Shown here piece after piece: positions 1 through 9,533 of a stretch of DNA of 64,000 bases. Source of the stretch: Candidatus Nitricoxidivorans perseverans (GTDB taxonomy: Bacteria; Pseudomonadota; Gammaproteobacteria; Burkholderiales; Rhodocyclaceae); contig CP107246.1 in assembly GCA_030246985.1 (NCBI GenBank), positions 1,862,282 through 1,926,281 on the forward strand, in the 5' to 3' direction. Made by a program: the position numbers and the translations under genes. Below the pieces are notes generated by a model. It was not told the origin of the DNA, made no database searches, and saw nothing but the letters and a program-made list of their open reading frames with translations. Position 1 is the stretch's first letter, and every line of letters begins with the position of its first letter.

Positions 1-362
<362 letters not shown>

Positions 363-371
363 GATGACCTC

Positions 372-1157
372 CTACCCTGTCCGTCGGCGCAATGCGCGCC
401 TCACCTCGTTGATGAACCGGCCGTGGTCGAACTCGGCCTTCTCCATGATGCGCAGCACATGGCCGTTGAGCGCCCGCCGGTCCTCGTCCGTGAGGATCTT
501 GGCGGTGACGATCAGCACCGGAATGGCGGCGGTCGCGGGGTCTTCCTTGAGGCGCTCGACCACCTCGAAGCCCGACATCTCCGGCATCATCAGGTCGAGC
601 ACGATCAAATCCGGAAGCTCGGCGCGGGCCAGCGTCAGCCCTTCGGCGCCGGCGCCGGCGCGCAGCACGCGGTAGTTCGCATGGGCGAGGTGGGCGGCGA
701 ACAACTCCACCGAGCGCGGGTCGTCGTCCACCACCAGCACCATGGGCGGCGCGCCGTCGGGGCGGGCGAAATCCAGCGCCGAGAGCGCCTGCTCAAGCTC
801 GCGGCGGCTGTAGGGCTTCTGTAACACGCCGGTGGCGCCCAGCGACAGGCCGCGGCCGCGGTCGGCGACGATCGAGATGATGACCACCGGCACGTCGGCC
901 AGCCGCTCGTCCTGCTTGAGGTGCGCCAACAGTTCCCAGCCATCCATGCCGGGCAGCAGGATGTCCACGGTGAAGAGGTCGGGGCGGCGGTCGGCGGCGA
1001 GCCGCAGGGCTTCCTCCGCCGAACGGGCGCGCAGCACCGCGAGGCCTTCGGTCGACAGCTGGGCGCGGATCAGTTCCGCCGCCATGTCGTTGTCTTCCAC
1101 CACCAGCGCCAGCGGAGCCGCGGCTGGGCTGCTCTCATTCGGGCGGGATATCGTCAT
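372..1157 (-). CDS. Tandem-receiver response regulator (REC-REC), 261 aa
   Basis: Two receiver domains make up the whole protein. REC1 (about residues 15-125) has LVVEDND, the acceptor Asp in FTVDILLPGMDG and Lys in QKPYS. REC2 (about 137-255) has LVVDDDP, the acceptor Asp in IVLDLMMPEMSG, Thr in IVTAK and Lys in MEKAEF. No DNA-binding or enzymatic output domain is present, so it probably acts by protein contact or as a phosphate relay. The start chosen is the ATG at 1157 because it follows a GGGGA site 14 bases after the GGDEF-EAL stop. The much longer open frame upstream is antisense-like low-complexity sequence inside that gene. Confidence 0.85.
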   Translation of the reverse strand: MTISRPNESSPAAAPLALVVEDNDMAAELIRAQLSTEGLAVLRARSAEEALRLAADRRPDLFTVDILLPGMDGWELLAHLKQDERLADVPVVIISIVADRGRGLSLGATGVLQKPYSRRELEQALSALDFARPDGAPPMVLVVDDDPRSVELFAAHLAHANYRVLRAGAGAEGLTLARAELPDLIVLDLMMPEMSGFEVVERLKEDPATAAIPVLIVTAKILTDEDRRALNGHVLRIMEKAEFDHGRFINEVRRALRRRTG

Positions 1158-1171
1158 GATCGTGTCCCCAC

Positions 1172-3691
1172 TCAATGCCGCCAGCAGCTCTGTTTGTTGG
1201 CGCTCAGCAAGGCGTCCATTTCCGCCGCCGGCAGAGGGCGGCTGAAGAAATAGCCTTGCATCTCGTCGCACTGGCGCATGCGCAGGAAGGCGCGCTGCTC
1301 CTCGGTTTCCACCCCTTCGGCGATGACTTTCAGCTTCAGGCTGTGCGCCAGTTCGATGACGGCGGTGGCGATGGCGGCGTCTCCCGTGTCGGTGGTGATG
1401 TTGCGCACGAAGGACTGGTCGATCTTGAGCTTGTGGATGGGGAGGCGCTTGAGGTAATTGAGGGAGGAATAGCCGGTGCCGAAGTCGTCCACGGCAAAGG
1501 CGACGCCATGCTTTTCCAGTTCTTCCAGAACCGCGATGGCGCCTTCCGGGTCGTGCATCACCGTGCTTTCGGTGATCTCCAGTTCCAGCAGGCGTGCTTC
1601 CAGGCCGGTTTCCGCCAGCGCGTCGAGAATCGTCCGCGTCAGACCGGGAGCGCGGAACTGGCGCGCCGACAGGTTGACCGATATGCGCAGTTCGGGGAAG
1701 CCGGCGTCGCGCCATGCCCGCGTCTGGCGACAGGCCTCGCGCAGCACCCATTCGCCAAGCGGTACGATCAGGCCGGTTTCCTCCGCCAGCGGAATGAATT
1801 CGCCCGGTAAGACAAGGCCGCGTTCCGGGTGGCGCCAGCGCGCCAGCGCCTCGGCGCCGATGATGGCGCCGCTGGCCAGATCCACCTGGGGCTGGTAGTG
1901 GAGCAGGAATTCGCCGCGCTCCAGCGCCTGGCGCAGGTCCCGCTCCAGGTTGAGGCGCGCCAGCACGCGCTGGTTCATTTCCGCCGCGTAGAACTGGAAG
2001 GTGTCGCGCCCCGAATCCTTGGCGCGGTACAGCGCGGTGTCGGCGTTGCGCAGCAGCGTCAATTGATCATCGCCGTCGCGCGGATAGAGCGCCACGCCGA
2101 GGCTGGCGGTGACCACGAGGTCGCGCCCGTCGAGGATGAAGGGCGCCGCCATCGCCGCCATCAACTTGCGGGCGGCGTTCGCCACGTTTTCTTCCTGCGC
2201 CATGCCGCACAGCACGACGACGAATTCGTCGCCGCCGTGGCGCGCCACGGTGTCACCCGCGCGTACCGCGGCGGCGAGGCGTTCCCCGACCGCGACGAGG
2301 AGCCGGTCGCCGGTCTCATGGCCGAGGCTGTCGTTGATGACCTTGAAGTTGTCGAGGTCGAGGAACAGCACCGCCACCAGGCTGCCGTGGCGGCGCGCGT
2401 GGCCGATCGCCTGGTCGATCCGGTCGGCGAGCAGGTTGCGGTTGGGCAGACCGGTGAGCGTGTCGTGCTGGGCCTGGTATTCGAGCTGGGTCTGATACTG
2501 CTTGCGCTCCTCGATGTCGTAACAGGTGCCGAGATAGCCGGCGAACTCGCCATCCAGGTCGGTGAAGGGTACGCCGTGGTCGATCAGCCAGTGGTAGCTG
2601 CCGTCGCGATGGCGCATGCGGTATTCCAGAACGATCGGTTCGCGACGGTTGAAGGTGGAAAGGAAGCTGGCAAGGCAGCGCTCGCGGTCTTCCGGGTGGA
2701 TGCCGTCGGCCCAGCCGTCGCCCAGTTCCTGCTCAAGGGCGCGGCCGGTGAATTTCAGCCAGGCGCGGTTGACGTAATCGCCCCGACCGTCCCTGTCCAC
2801 GCGCCAGATCGGGTTGGGGAATTCCTGCAACAGCTTGAGGTGGAAATCGAGCGAGGCTTGCAGACGCTCGGCCAACGCGGCGTTTTCTTGCGCGCGGCGG
2901 TCGATTTCCTCGATCAGTCCGGCGGTCTGCGCGGCGGTGGTGTTGAAGGTCAGCACCAGTTCGCCGATCTCGTCGCCGGAATGGAAATCCAACCGTACCG
3001 CCCGCTCGCCGGCGGCGAAGCGCCGGGTGAATTCGGCCAGCTTGAGGATCGGCGCCGTGATCCGCGAGCGCACGTAGAAGAATATCCCGAGCATGAGCAG
3101 GACTTCCAGCGTCTGCACCGAGAAGATGATGGCGTCCGCACGCCGGTGGCCGGTTTGCACGGCGGTGTCGAGCGCACCCACCAGGCGGTCGGTCTCCTTC
3201 AGCAGCAGCACCGACCAGGCGGCCACCGCGCCGTTGGGCAGGCGCCGCGCCTCCGGATCGGGCCCGGCCAGCACCTCCTCGAGCGCCGCATGCTGGAGGA
3301 GGCGGGCGCGCCCGATCCTCTCCAGGCGCTCTTCCAGGCCGTCGCCGTCGCTGTGCATCAATGACGGGATATCTCCAACCCTGCGTACCAGCCCGGCGTA
3401 ATGCAGTTCGAACTCGTCTTCGGAGGCGCGCGCCATCTGCCCGGCGTCCGCATCCGGTTCCAGCACGAGGCCGGCGGAACGCAGCGCGATCTGCTGGGAG
3501 AGGTAGCGCAGCCGCCCGCTTTGGTTGATGATGCCGGCCATATCGACGACGCTGTCGTGCAGGCGTTCCGAAAAATACAGGTTGCCGGCGGCGAGCGTCG
3601 CCAGCACCAGGAAAATCGCACCCAGTTTGAGACTGACCGACAAGCGGTGGGGCATGGCGAGGTAACTGGATGGAACGCCGGTTGTCTCCAT
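1172..3691 (-). CDS. Membrane-bound PAS-GGDEF-EAL c-di-GMP enzyme, 839 aa
   Basis: This protein would make and/or degrade cyclic di-GMP at the inner membrane. Domains in order are: a transmembrane helix (about 20-40), a periplasmic PilJ/NarX-like helical sensor, a second membrane helix (about 195-215), HAMP with a short coiled coil, PAS with PAC (about 285-400), GGDEF (about 410-570) and EAL (about 580-830). The GGDEF signature is intact (RHGGDEFVV), as is the EAL signature (GAEALARWRHP), so both activities are possible. The start at 3691 follows an AGGAA site; an internal Met at residue 13 is an alternative. It sits between receiver genes in one co-directional cluster, suggesting phosphorelay control of c-di-GMP. 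Confidence 0.9.
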   Translation of the reverse strand: METTGVPSSYLAMPHRLSVSLKLGAIFLVLATLAAGNLYFSERLHDSVVDMAGIINQSGRLRYLSQQIALRSAGLVLEPDADAGQMARASEDEFELHYAGLVRRVGDIPSLMHSDGDGLEERLERIGRARLLQHAALEEVLAGPDPEARRLPNGAVAAWSVLLLKETDRLVGALDTAVQTGHRRADAIIFSVQTLEVLLMLGIFFYVRSRITAPILKLAEFTRRFAAGERAVRLDFHSGDEIGELVLTFNTTAAQTAGLIEEIDRRAQENAALAERLQASLDFHLKLLQEFPNPIWRVDRDGRGDYVNRAWLKFTGRALEQELGDGWADGIHPEDRERCLASFLSTFNRREPIVLEYRMRHRDGSYHWLIDHGVPFTDLDGEFAGYLGTCYDIEERKQYQTQLEYQAQHDTLTGLPNRNLLADRIDQAIGHARRHGSLVAVLFLDLDNFKVINDSLGHETGDRLLVAVGERLAAAVRAGDTVARHGGDEFVVVLCGMAQEENVANAARKLMAAMAAPFILDGRDLVVTASLGVALYPRDGDDQLTLLRNADTALYRAKDSGRDTFQFYAAEMNQRVLARLNLERDLRQALERGEFLLHYQPQVDLASGAIIGAEALARWRHPERGLVLPGEFIPLAEETGLIVPLGEWVLREACRQTRAWRDAGFPELRISVNLSARQFRAPGLTRTILDALAETGLEARLLELEITESTVMHDPEGAIAVLEELEKHGVAFAVDDFGTGYSSLNYLKRLPIHKLKIDQSFVRNITTDTGDAAIATAVIELAHSLKLKVIAEGVETEEQRAFLRMRQCDEMQGYFFSRPLPAAEMDALLSANKQSCWRH

Positions 3692-3703
3692 GGCGCAATG
3701 TTC

Positions 3704-4066
3704 CTATCGCGGCCCGATGTCCGCCGTCGCCAGCAGGTCCTTGTAGCTCACCGGCTTGGGCAGATAGCCGTCGCAGCCGGCGGCGCGGACGCGCTCCTCG
3801 TCGCCGGCCATGGCGAAGGCGGTCAGCGCGTAGATGGGTATATGACGGGTGGCCGGATCGGCCTTGAGTCGCCGGGAAGCCTCCAGACCGTCCATGACGG
3901 GGAGCTGGATGTCCATGAAGATGAGATCGGGGGGCGATTCATGCGCGATGCGGATGCCCGTCGCGGCGTCCGTGGCCTGCAACACACGGTGTCCGGCGGA
4001 TTCGAGCACCGTCACGGCGAACTTCATGTTGGTCGGATTGTCCTCGACGATCAGGATCAAACTCAT
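3704..4066 (-). CDS. Single-domain response regulator (CheY/DivK-like), 120 aa
   Basis: A stand-alone receiver domain: LILIVEDNPTN at the N-terminus, acceptor Asp in LIFMDIQLPVMDG, Thr in ALTAF and Lys in YLPKPVS. It resembles the receivers cleaved from hybrid kinases or DivK-type proteins, with no output domain. It is the first gene of the signalling cluster and ends 12 bases before the GGDEF-EAL gene, which suggests it modulates that enzyme. A candidate promoter lies directly upstream at 4093-4121. Confidence 0.88.
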   Translation of the reverse strand: MSLILIVEDNPTNMKFAVTVLESAGHRVLQATDAATGIRIAHESPPDLIFMDIQLPVMDGLEASRRLKADPATRHIPIYALTAFAMAGDEERVRAAGCDGYLPKPVSYKDLLATADIGPR

Positions 4067-4092
4067 AAGACCCCCCGGTGCTTATGCGTTTG

Positions 4093-4121
4093 ATATTACT
4101 CCCTCCCAAAGCAACTGTCAG
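4093..4121 (-). promoter_or_regulatory. Candidate sigma-70 promoter of the receiver/GGDEF-EAL cluster
   Basis: On the minus strand, CTGACA (4121-4116) is separated by exactly 17 bases from TAATAT (4098-4093). This matches the -35 box at 5 of 6 and the -10 box at 4 of 6 positions. It sits in the 56-base gap between the lipA stop and the first receiver gene, so the signalling genes could be transcribed independently of the upstream cell-wall/lipoylation run. Confidence 0.5.
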
Positions 4122-4122
4122 C

Positions 4123-4986
4123 TCAGGCTACGCCGGCGGCATGGGCCTGCATGTCGGCGTGGTAGGAGCTTCGCACCAGCGGCGCGCAGGCGGCGCTGGA
4201 AAAGCCCATGGCCGCCGCTTCCCGCGCGAACAGGGCGAAGGTGTCGGGATGCACGTAGCGCGCCACCGGCAGATGGCCGCGCGACGGGGAAAGATACTGG
4301 CCGAGGGTGAGTATCTCGACGTCGTGGTCGCGCAGGTCGCGCATCGTCCGAAATATCTCGTCGTCGGTTTCGCCCAGGCCGGCCATGAGGCCGGACTTGG
4401 TGGGGATGGCGGGGTGTCGGGCCTTGAATGCCTTGAGCAGGTTCAGCGAATGCGCGTAGTCGGCGCCGGGGCGCACCTGCCGGTAAAGGCGCGGCACGGT
4501 TTCGAGGTTGTGGTTCATCACGTCGGGCGGCTCGGCGCCGAGGATGTCGAGCGCGGCGTCGAGCCGGCCGCGGAAGTCGGGCACGAGAATTTCGATGCGC
4601 GTGCCGGTTGACGATTCGCGGATTTTCGCGATGCAGTCGGCGTAGTGCCGGGCGCCGCCGTCGCGCAGGTCGTCCCGGTCGACGCTGGTGATGACGACGT
4701 ACTTGAGCTTCATCGCGGCGACGGTGCGGGCGAGGTTTTCGGGCTCGGCGGGGTCGGGCGGCAGCGGCTTTCCATGCCCGACGTCGCAGAAGGGGCAGCG
4801 CCGGGTGCACAGGTTGCCCAGGATCATGAAGGTGGCCGTGCCGCGCCCGAAGCACTCGCCGATGTTGGGGCAGGTGGCCTCCTCGCAGACCGTGTGCAGG
4901 CCGTGTTCCCTGAGGATGCCCTTGACCTCGCCGAAGCGGGACGCCGAGTTTCCCGCCTTGACGCGGATCCAGTCGGGTTTCCTCAT
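4123..4986 (-). CDS. lipA: Lipoyl synthase
   Basis: This radical-SAM enzyme inserts two sulfur atoms into protein-bound octanoyl groups. The auxiliary cluster cysteines are C34, C39 and C45 ([12 protein letters not shown]) and the radical-SAM cysteines are C60, C64 and C67 (CTRRCPFC). The C-terminal RSSYHA motif that ligates the auxiliary cluster is present. At 287 residues it is shorter at the N-terminus than E. coli LipA, but all catalytic parts are intact. Its start overlaps the lipB stop by 4 bases, so the two steps of lipoate synthesis are translationally coupled. Confidence 0.97.
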   Translation of the reverse strand: MRKPDWIRVKAGNSASRFGEVKGILREHGLHTVCEEATCPNIGECFGRGTATFMILGNLCTRRCPFCDVGHGKPLPPDPAEPENLARTVAAMKLKYVVITSVDRDDLRDGGARHYADCIAKIRESSTGTRIEILVPDFRGRLDAALDILGAEPPDVMNHNLETVPRLYRQVRPGADYAHSLNLLKAFKARHPAIPTKSGLMAGLGETDDEIFRTMRDLRDHDVEILTLGQYLSPSRGHLPVARYVHPDTFALFAREAAAMGFSSAACAPLVRSSYHADMQAHAAGVA

Positions 4987-5600
4987 AAGTGCCTTTCCAG
5001 ATGCGCGGCCAGCCGGTCGCCGACCGCGCCGACGTCCGTCTCGCCGCAGAGCGCCGATAGCTGCGTGACGGCCAGGCCCTCGTAGCCGCAGGGGTTGATG
5101 GCGGAAAAGGGCGATAGGTCCAGGGCGACATTGAGCGCCAGGCCGTGGTAGCAGCAGCCGTTCTTCACCTTGAGGCCCAGGGCGGCGATCTTGGCGCCCT
5201 CCACATAGACGCCCGGCGCGCCGGGCCGCCGTTCCCCATGCACGCCGCAGTCCGCCAGAAGGTCGATGACCGCCTGCTCCATGCGGTTCACCAGCCCCCT
5301 GACCGTGAGGCCGCGCCGCTTCATGTCGAGCAGCAGGTAGGCCACGAGCTGGCCGGGGCCGTGGTAGGTGATCTGGCCGCCGCGGTCGATCTTCACGACG
5401 GGGATGCCGATGTCCCGCAGCAGGTGCTCGGGCCTGCCGGCCAGGCCCTGGGTGAAGACCGGCGGATGCTCGCAGAGCCAGATCTCGTCGGGCGTGGCGG
5501 CATCGCGGCGCGACGTGAAGTCCCGCATCGCGCGCCAGGTCGGCTCATAGTCAGCCTCGGCGAGACGGCGGACGACGACTAGAGGACGATCTTGACCCAC
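4983..5600 (-). CDS. lipB: Octanoyl-[acyl-carrier-protein]:protein octanoyltransferase
   Basis: LipB moves octanoate from ACP to lipoyl domains, supplying the substrate of LipA. The signature [14 protein letters not shown], the conserved Lys region [14 protein letters not shown] and the catalytic Cys in INPCGYEG are all present. The length of 205 residues is normal. The chosen start overlaps the ybeD-like gene by 22 bases. lipA follows with a 4-base overlap. Confidence 0.96.
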   Translation of the reverse strand: MGQDRPLVVVRRLAEADYEPTWRAMRDFTSRRDAATPDEIWLCEHPPVFTQGLAGRPEHLLRDIGIPVVKIDRGGQITYHGPGQLVAYLLLDMKRRGLTVRGLVNRMEQAVIDLLADCGVHGERRPGAPGVYVEGAKIAALGLKVKNGCCYHGLALNVALDLSPFSAINPCGYEGLAVTQLSALCGETDVGAVGDRLAAHLERHL

Positions 5601-5842
5601 GGATGGCCGGTGAGGTCACGGTAGAGGGCGTCGAGCTGGGCCTTCGACGTGGCGCGCACGGTGCAGGTGAGCGAGAGCCAGTTGCCCGCCTTCGAGGGCC
5701 TCATTTCCATGCGGGCCGGGTCGAAGTCCGGCGCGTGCCGCAGCACCACCCCGGCGACGGCCTGCGCGAAATCGGCCCGCGCGGCGCCCATGACCTTGAC
5801 GGGGAAGTCGCAGGGGAACTCGATGAGGGTCTCTTCAGCCAC
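5579..5842 (-). CDS. ybeD: YbeD-like DUF493 family protein, 87 aa
   Basis: A small protein of the DUF493/YbeD family, which has an ACT-like ferredoxin fold and no settled biochemical role. The family is conserved between dacA-type carboxypeptidase genes and lipB in beta- and gammaproteobacteria, exactly as here. Family features seen are the N-terminal [13 protein letters not shown] and the C-terminal [14 protein letters not shown]. It overlaps both neighbours (8 bases with dat, 22 with lipB), consistent with tight operon structure. Confidence 0.9.
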   Translation of the reverse strand: MAEETLIEFPCDFPVKVMGAARADFAQAVAGVVLRHAPDFDPARMEMRPSKAGNWLSLTCTVRATSKAQLDALYRDLTGHPWVKIVL

Positions 5843-6695
5843 CGTCGCTCCGCATCACCGTTTGCTTGAATTCCTGGTACCAGCGGTGCATATCGGCGCA
5901 AAGAGGGCCGGGCCTGCCCGTGCCGACCGGGGCGCCGTCGAGCCGCACGATGGGCAGCACTTCCCGCGTCGAGGAGGTGAGCCACAGCTCGGAGGCTTCG
6001 CGGACCTCGTCCTCGCGCACGTCGCGCACCTCGCAGGGCAGGCCGTGGGCGGCGGCCAGCTCCAGCACCACGTCGTAAGTGATGCCCGGCAGCATCCGGT
6101 GATCCTTCTTCGGCGCGAGCAGGACGTCGTTCCTGACGGCGAAGACGTTGGAGGCGGCGCCCTCGGTGAGGATGCCGTCTCGGAACAGCACCGTCTCCAC
6201 GCAGCCGGCGTCGATCGCCCTCTGGCGCAGCAGGCAGTTGGCCAGGAGCGAGGTGGTCTTGAGGTCGCAGCGCAGCCAGCGGATGTCGGCGGCGGAGACG
6301 GCCGCCACGCCCTCGCGCCGCTGCTCGTCGGTGGGCGTGGCCAGCGGCTCGCCCATCATGAAGACCGTCGGGCTCGCGGCCTTGGGGAAGGCGTGGTTGC
6401 GCACGGGCGCCGGGCCGCGGGTCACCTGGAGGTAGATGGACTGGTCGCTGGTCACGCCGAGTTCGATCATGCGTTCGATCAACGCGGCCCACTCATCCGA
6501 CGTATGTGGGTCGGGCAGCCGGATGCCGTCGAGGCTGGCCTGCAGCCGGCACAGGTGCTCGGCCAGCCGGAAGGGGCGACGCGAATAGACGGGGATGACC
6601 TCGTAGACGCCGTCGCCGAAGAGGAAGCCCCGGTCCATGACGGACACGCGGGCTTCCCCGACGGGCATGAATTCGCCGTTGAGGTAGACGGTCAT
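5835..6695 (-). CDS. dat: D-alanine aminotransferase (class IV PLP enzyme)
   Basis: A fold-type IV PLP aminotransferase that probably interconverts pyruvate and D-alanine/D-glutamate. Evidence: the N-terminal MTVYLNGEFMP, RGFLFGDGVYEV, the PLP-binding Lys in DLKTTSLLAN and the glycine-rich EGAASNVFAV loop. The ATG at 6695 overlaps the dacC stop as ATGA, which favours it over the GTG three codons upstream. The family is hard to separate from branched-chain aminotransferases by eye. Its place next to a D,D-carboxypeptidase, which releases D-Ala, supports D-alanine metabolism. Confidence 0.85.
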   Translation of the reverse strand: MTVYLNGEFMPVGEARVSVMDRGFLFGDGVYEVIPVYSRRPFRLAEHLCRLQASLDGIRLPDPHTSDEWAALIERMIELGVTSDQSIYLQVTRGPAPVRNHAFPKAASPTVFMMGEPLATPTDEQRREGVAAVSAADIRWLRCDLKTTSLLANCLLRQRAIDAGCVETVLFRDGILTEGAASNVFAVRNDVLLAPKKDHRMLPGITYDVVLELAAAHGLPCEVRDVREDEVREASELWLTSSTREVLPIVRLDGAPVGTGRPGPLCADMHRWYQEFKQTVMRSDGG

Positions 6696-7816
6696 CGGAA
6701 CCACAGCAGCAGTGAATCCCAGGCGCGGCCGAGGATGCCCGCAATGGGTACGTCTTCCAGGGCGACCACCGGGAACTCGTCCAATGGATCGTCGCCGATG
6801 GACAGCCGGAGGGTGGCGATGCGCTCCCCTTTCTGCACGGGCGCGAGCAGCGGCTGCTGGCTGACCAGTTGCGCCTTCAGCCTGCCGGCGGCGCCTTTGG
6901 GCAGCGACAGCACGAAATTTTCCAGGAAGCCGGCCTTGACCGTGCCCTGGCCACCCTTGAACACCCTGAGCGCGGAGATGGCCTGGCCGCCGTCGTAGAG
7001 TTTGACCGCGTCGAACGCCTGGAAGCCGAAGTTGAGCAGGTCGAGGGCTTCCTGCCCGCGCGCGGCGTCTGAGGCGGCGCCGAGCACGACGGCGGTAAGC
7101 CGGCGCGGGCCGCGCATCGAGGAGGCGATCAGGCAGTAGCCGGCCGTCTCCGTATGGCCCGTCTTGACGCCGTCCACCGTCGGGTCGAGCCAGAGCAGGC
7201 GGTTGCGGTTGGGCTGGGCGATGCCGTTGTAGGCGTATTCCTTGAGCGCGTAGATCGGGTAGCGGTCGGGGAAATCGCGGATGAGCGCCTGGATCAGCCG
7301 CGCCAGGTCGCGCGCCGTCGAATGGTGGCGCGGGTCGGGCAGGCCCGTGGCGTTGGCGAAGTTCGTGCCGGAAAGGCCCATGCGGGCGGCCTCGTGGTTC
7401 ATCCGCTGGACGAAGGCTTCCTCGGAACCGGCGATGGCCTCGGCAAGCGCAATGGTTGCGTCGTTGCCCGACTGGACGATCATGCCGCGCAGGAGCTCGT
7501 CCACCGTCACCGGGCGGTTCGGCTCGATGAACATGCGCGAGCCCTGCGCCTGCCAGGCTTTTTCTGAAACCTTTACCGGCTGTTCCGGCTTGAGCGTGCC
7601 CTGCTTCAGGGCCGAGAAGGCTAGGTAGGCCGTCATCAGCTTCGTCAGCGAGGCCGGTTCGACGCGTCCGTCGGGGTTCAGGCCGGCGAGCGGACGTCCG
7701 GACGCGTGATCAACCAGCAGCCAGGCGCGGGCGGTGCCGGCCGGCGGTTGGGGCGCGGGCTGGGCCTGGGCGGAAAGCGCCAGCAGCCCGGCGAGCAGGA
7801 GGAAGAAATGGCGCAT
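6692..7816 (-). CDS. dacC: D-alanyl-D-alanine carboxypeptidase (PBP5/6 type)
   Basis: A low-molecular-mass penicillin-binding protein that trims the terminal D-Ala from peptidoglycan stem peptides. It has a signal peptide (about residues 1-18, ending AQA) and the three active-site motifs S56LTK, S116GN and K218TG. The C-terminal beta domain ends in an amphipathic WDSLLLWFR segment for membrane association, as in PBP5. The length of 374 residues is typical. It starts 17 bases after rlpA and overlaps dat, in the cell-wall operon. Confidence 0.95.
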   Translation of the reverse strand: MRHFFLLLAGLLALSAQAQPAPQPPAGTARAWLLVDHASGRPLAGLNPDGRVEPASLTKLMTAYLAFSALKQGTLKPEQPVKVSEKAWQAQGSRMFIEPNRPVTVDELLRGMIVQSGNDATIALAEAIAGSEEAFVQRMNHEAARMGLSGTNFANATGLPDPRHHSTARDLARLIQALIRDFPDRYPIYALKEYAYNGIAQPNRNRLLWLDPTVDGVKTGHTETAGYCLIASSMRGPRRLTAVVLGAASDAARGQEALDLLNFGFQAFDAVKLYDGGQAISALRVFKGGQGTVKAGFLENFVLSLPKGAAGRLKAQLVSQQPLLAPVQKGERIATLRLSIGDDPLDEFPVVALEDVPIAGILGRAWDSLLLWFR

Positions 7817-7833
7817 GGGGCGGCGGATTATAG

Positions 7834-8439
7834 CTACTTGCCTGAAATGAGCGACATCAGCGGATCTTCGTCTCCGGGCAGGATGCTCTCCACCTCCACC
7901 CGTCCGCTGCCGTTACCGATGATGCCGAGCTTCCAAGCCGCCGTATAGGAAAGGTCGATGATGCGGCCGGCATGGAAGGGGCCGCGGTCGTTGATCCGCA
8001 CCACGACCGAGCGGCCGTCGGTCGGGTTGGTCACGCGGGCATAGGAGGGAATCGGCAGAACGGGATGGGCCGCCGTCATGCCGTACATGTCGTAAGGCTC
8101 GCCGCTGGAGGTCTTCTGGCCGTGGTAGCGGCGCCCGTACCAGCTCGCGATGCCGATGGCCCGGTAGGGCTCCGGCGCCTTCATGGGCACGAAGTCTCGG
8201 CCGAGCGCCGAGTAGGGGTTGTTGGCGAAGCGATGGAGGGGCTCGATTCTCGGCACGGCGTCCGGAATGGCGTCGAGGTTGGCGGGAGCGTCGTCTCCCG
8301 GGCCGTCGTCCTTGTAATAGCCCCCGCCCTTCTTCACGGGGGTGGCGGGCGCCGCCATGGATTCCGCGCGCTCGACCGCCGGCGGCGTCGAGCCGCAGCC
8401 GGCGAGAAAGGGGACGAGCAGGAGGGCGAGCCGGATCAT
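7834..8439 (-). CDS. rlpA: RlpA-like lipoprotein septal transglycosylase, short form without SPOR
   Basis: A lipoprotein of 201 residues with lipobox LAGC near residue 15. Its double-psi beta-barrel domain (about 95-185) carries GIASWYGRRYHGQKTSSGE and RINDRGPFHAGRIIDLSY. RlpA proteins cleave denuded glycan strands or act at septa and cell poles. The protein ends soon after the barrel, so the C-terminal SPOR domain of E. coli RlpA (about 360 residues) is absent. The start at 8439 overlaps the rodA stop as ATGA; the longer upstream frame is a shadow of rodA. Confidence 0.9.
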   Translation of the reverse strand: MIRLALLLVPFLAGCGSTPPAVERAESMAAPATPVKKGGGYYKDDGPGDDAPANLDAIPDAVPRIEPLHRFANNPYSALGRDFVPMKAPEPYRAIGIASWYGRRYHGQKTSSGEPYDMYGMTAAHPVLPIPSYARVTNPTDGRSVVVRINDRGPFHAGRIIDLSYTAAWKLGIIGNGSGRVEVESILPGDEDPLMSLISGK

Positions 8440-9533
8440 TTCTGGACGAGCATCCTGTTCTTGTGAATGCTCATGAGGATGCCGATGCCGAGGAACAGCG
8501 TCACCAGCGCCGTGCCGCCGTAGCTGACGAAGGGCAGCGGCACGCCCACCACCGGCAGCAGCCCGCTGACCATGCCCATGTTCACCAGGGCGTAGGTGAA
8601 GAAGATGAGCGTGACGGCGCCGGCCAGCAAGCGGGTGAACAGCGTCGCCGCATTGGCGGCGATCATCAGCCCGCGGCCGATCAGCAGGGCGTAGATCGCC
8701 AGCAGCACCAGGTTGCCGAGCAGCCCGAATTCCTCCGACAAGACGGCGAAGATGAAGTCGGTATGGCGTTCCGGGATGAACTCGAGCTGGGACTGGGTGC
8801 CCCGCCCCCAGCCCTTGCCCAGAATGCCGCCGGAACCGATGGCGATGGTGGACTGGATGATGTGGAAACCCTTGCCGAGGGGATCCTTCTCCGGGTCGAT
8901 CAGGGTCAGGATGCGGGCGCGCTGGTAGTCGTGCAGGAAGCCCCAGGCCACGGGCGCGGCGACGATCGCCGAAACCGTGAGGCCGATGATGACCTTCCAG
9001 GGCAGGCCGGCCAGGAAGATGACGTAGAAGCCGGCGGCCAGGACGAGCACGGCCGTGCCCAGATCCGGCTGCCGCGCGATCAGCGCCACCGGCAGCAGCA
9101 GGAGCAGGGTGGCGACGACGTGGTCCTTGAGGCGCAGCCAGGTTTCGCGTTTCTGGAAATACCAGGCCAGCATCAGCGGCATGGCGATCTTCATCAGCTC
9201 GGAAGGCTGGAGGCGCATGAAGCCGAGGTTGAGCCAGCGCCGCGCGCCTTTCGAGACGTCGCCGAACAGGGCGACGGCGATCAGCAACAGCACGCCGAAG
9301 ACATACACGGGCAGCGCCAGGTGCATCAGGCGCTGGGGCGGTACCTGGGCGGCGACGCGCATGACGGCGAGAGCGACGGCGATGTTGACGAACTGCGAAC
9401 CCAGCCGCTCCGGCGAGGCGCTGGCCAGCGCCAGCAGCGAGACGCCCAGCAGCAGCATGGAAAAAGCCATCAGGGGTTCGTCGACGGGGGCCGCCAGTTT
9501 CTGCCAGAGCTGGCGCGGATGCCACGCGTTCAT
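8436..9533 (-). CDS. rodA: Rod-shape peptidoglycan glycosyltransferase RodA
   Basis: A SEDS-family polymerase of 365 residues with about ten membrane helices; it polymerises lipid II during elongation together with PBP2. Conserved SEDS features include GARRWLNLGFMRLQPSELMKI, RQPDLGTAVL, ERHTDFIFAVLSEEFG and the C-terminal LPFVSYGGTAL. The ATG at 9533 overlaps the mrdA stop as ATGA, so the polymerase and its transpeptidase partner are coupled. rlpA follows with the same overlap. Confidence 0.96.
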   Translation of the reverse strand: MNAWHPRQLWQKLAAPVDEPLMAFSMLLLGVSLLALASASPERLGSQFVNIAVALAVMRVAAQVPPQRLMHLALPVYVFGVLLLIAVALFGDVSKGARRWLNLGFMRLQPSELMKIAMPLMLAWYFQKRETWLRLKDHVVATLLLLLPVALIARQPDLGTAVLVLAAGFYVIFLAGLPWKVIIGLTVSAIVAAPVAWGFLHDYQRARILTLIDPEKDPLGKGFHIIQSTIAIGSGGILGKGWGRGTQSQLEFIPERHTDFIFAVLSEEFGLLGNLVLLAIYALLIGRGLMIAANAATLFTRLLAGAVTLIFFTYALVNMGMVSGLLPVVGVPLPFVSYGGTALVTLFLGIGILMSIHKNRMLVQK

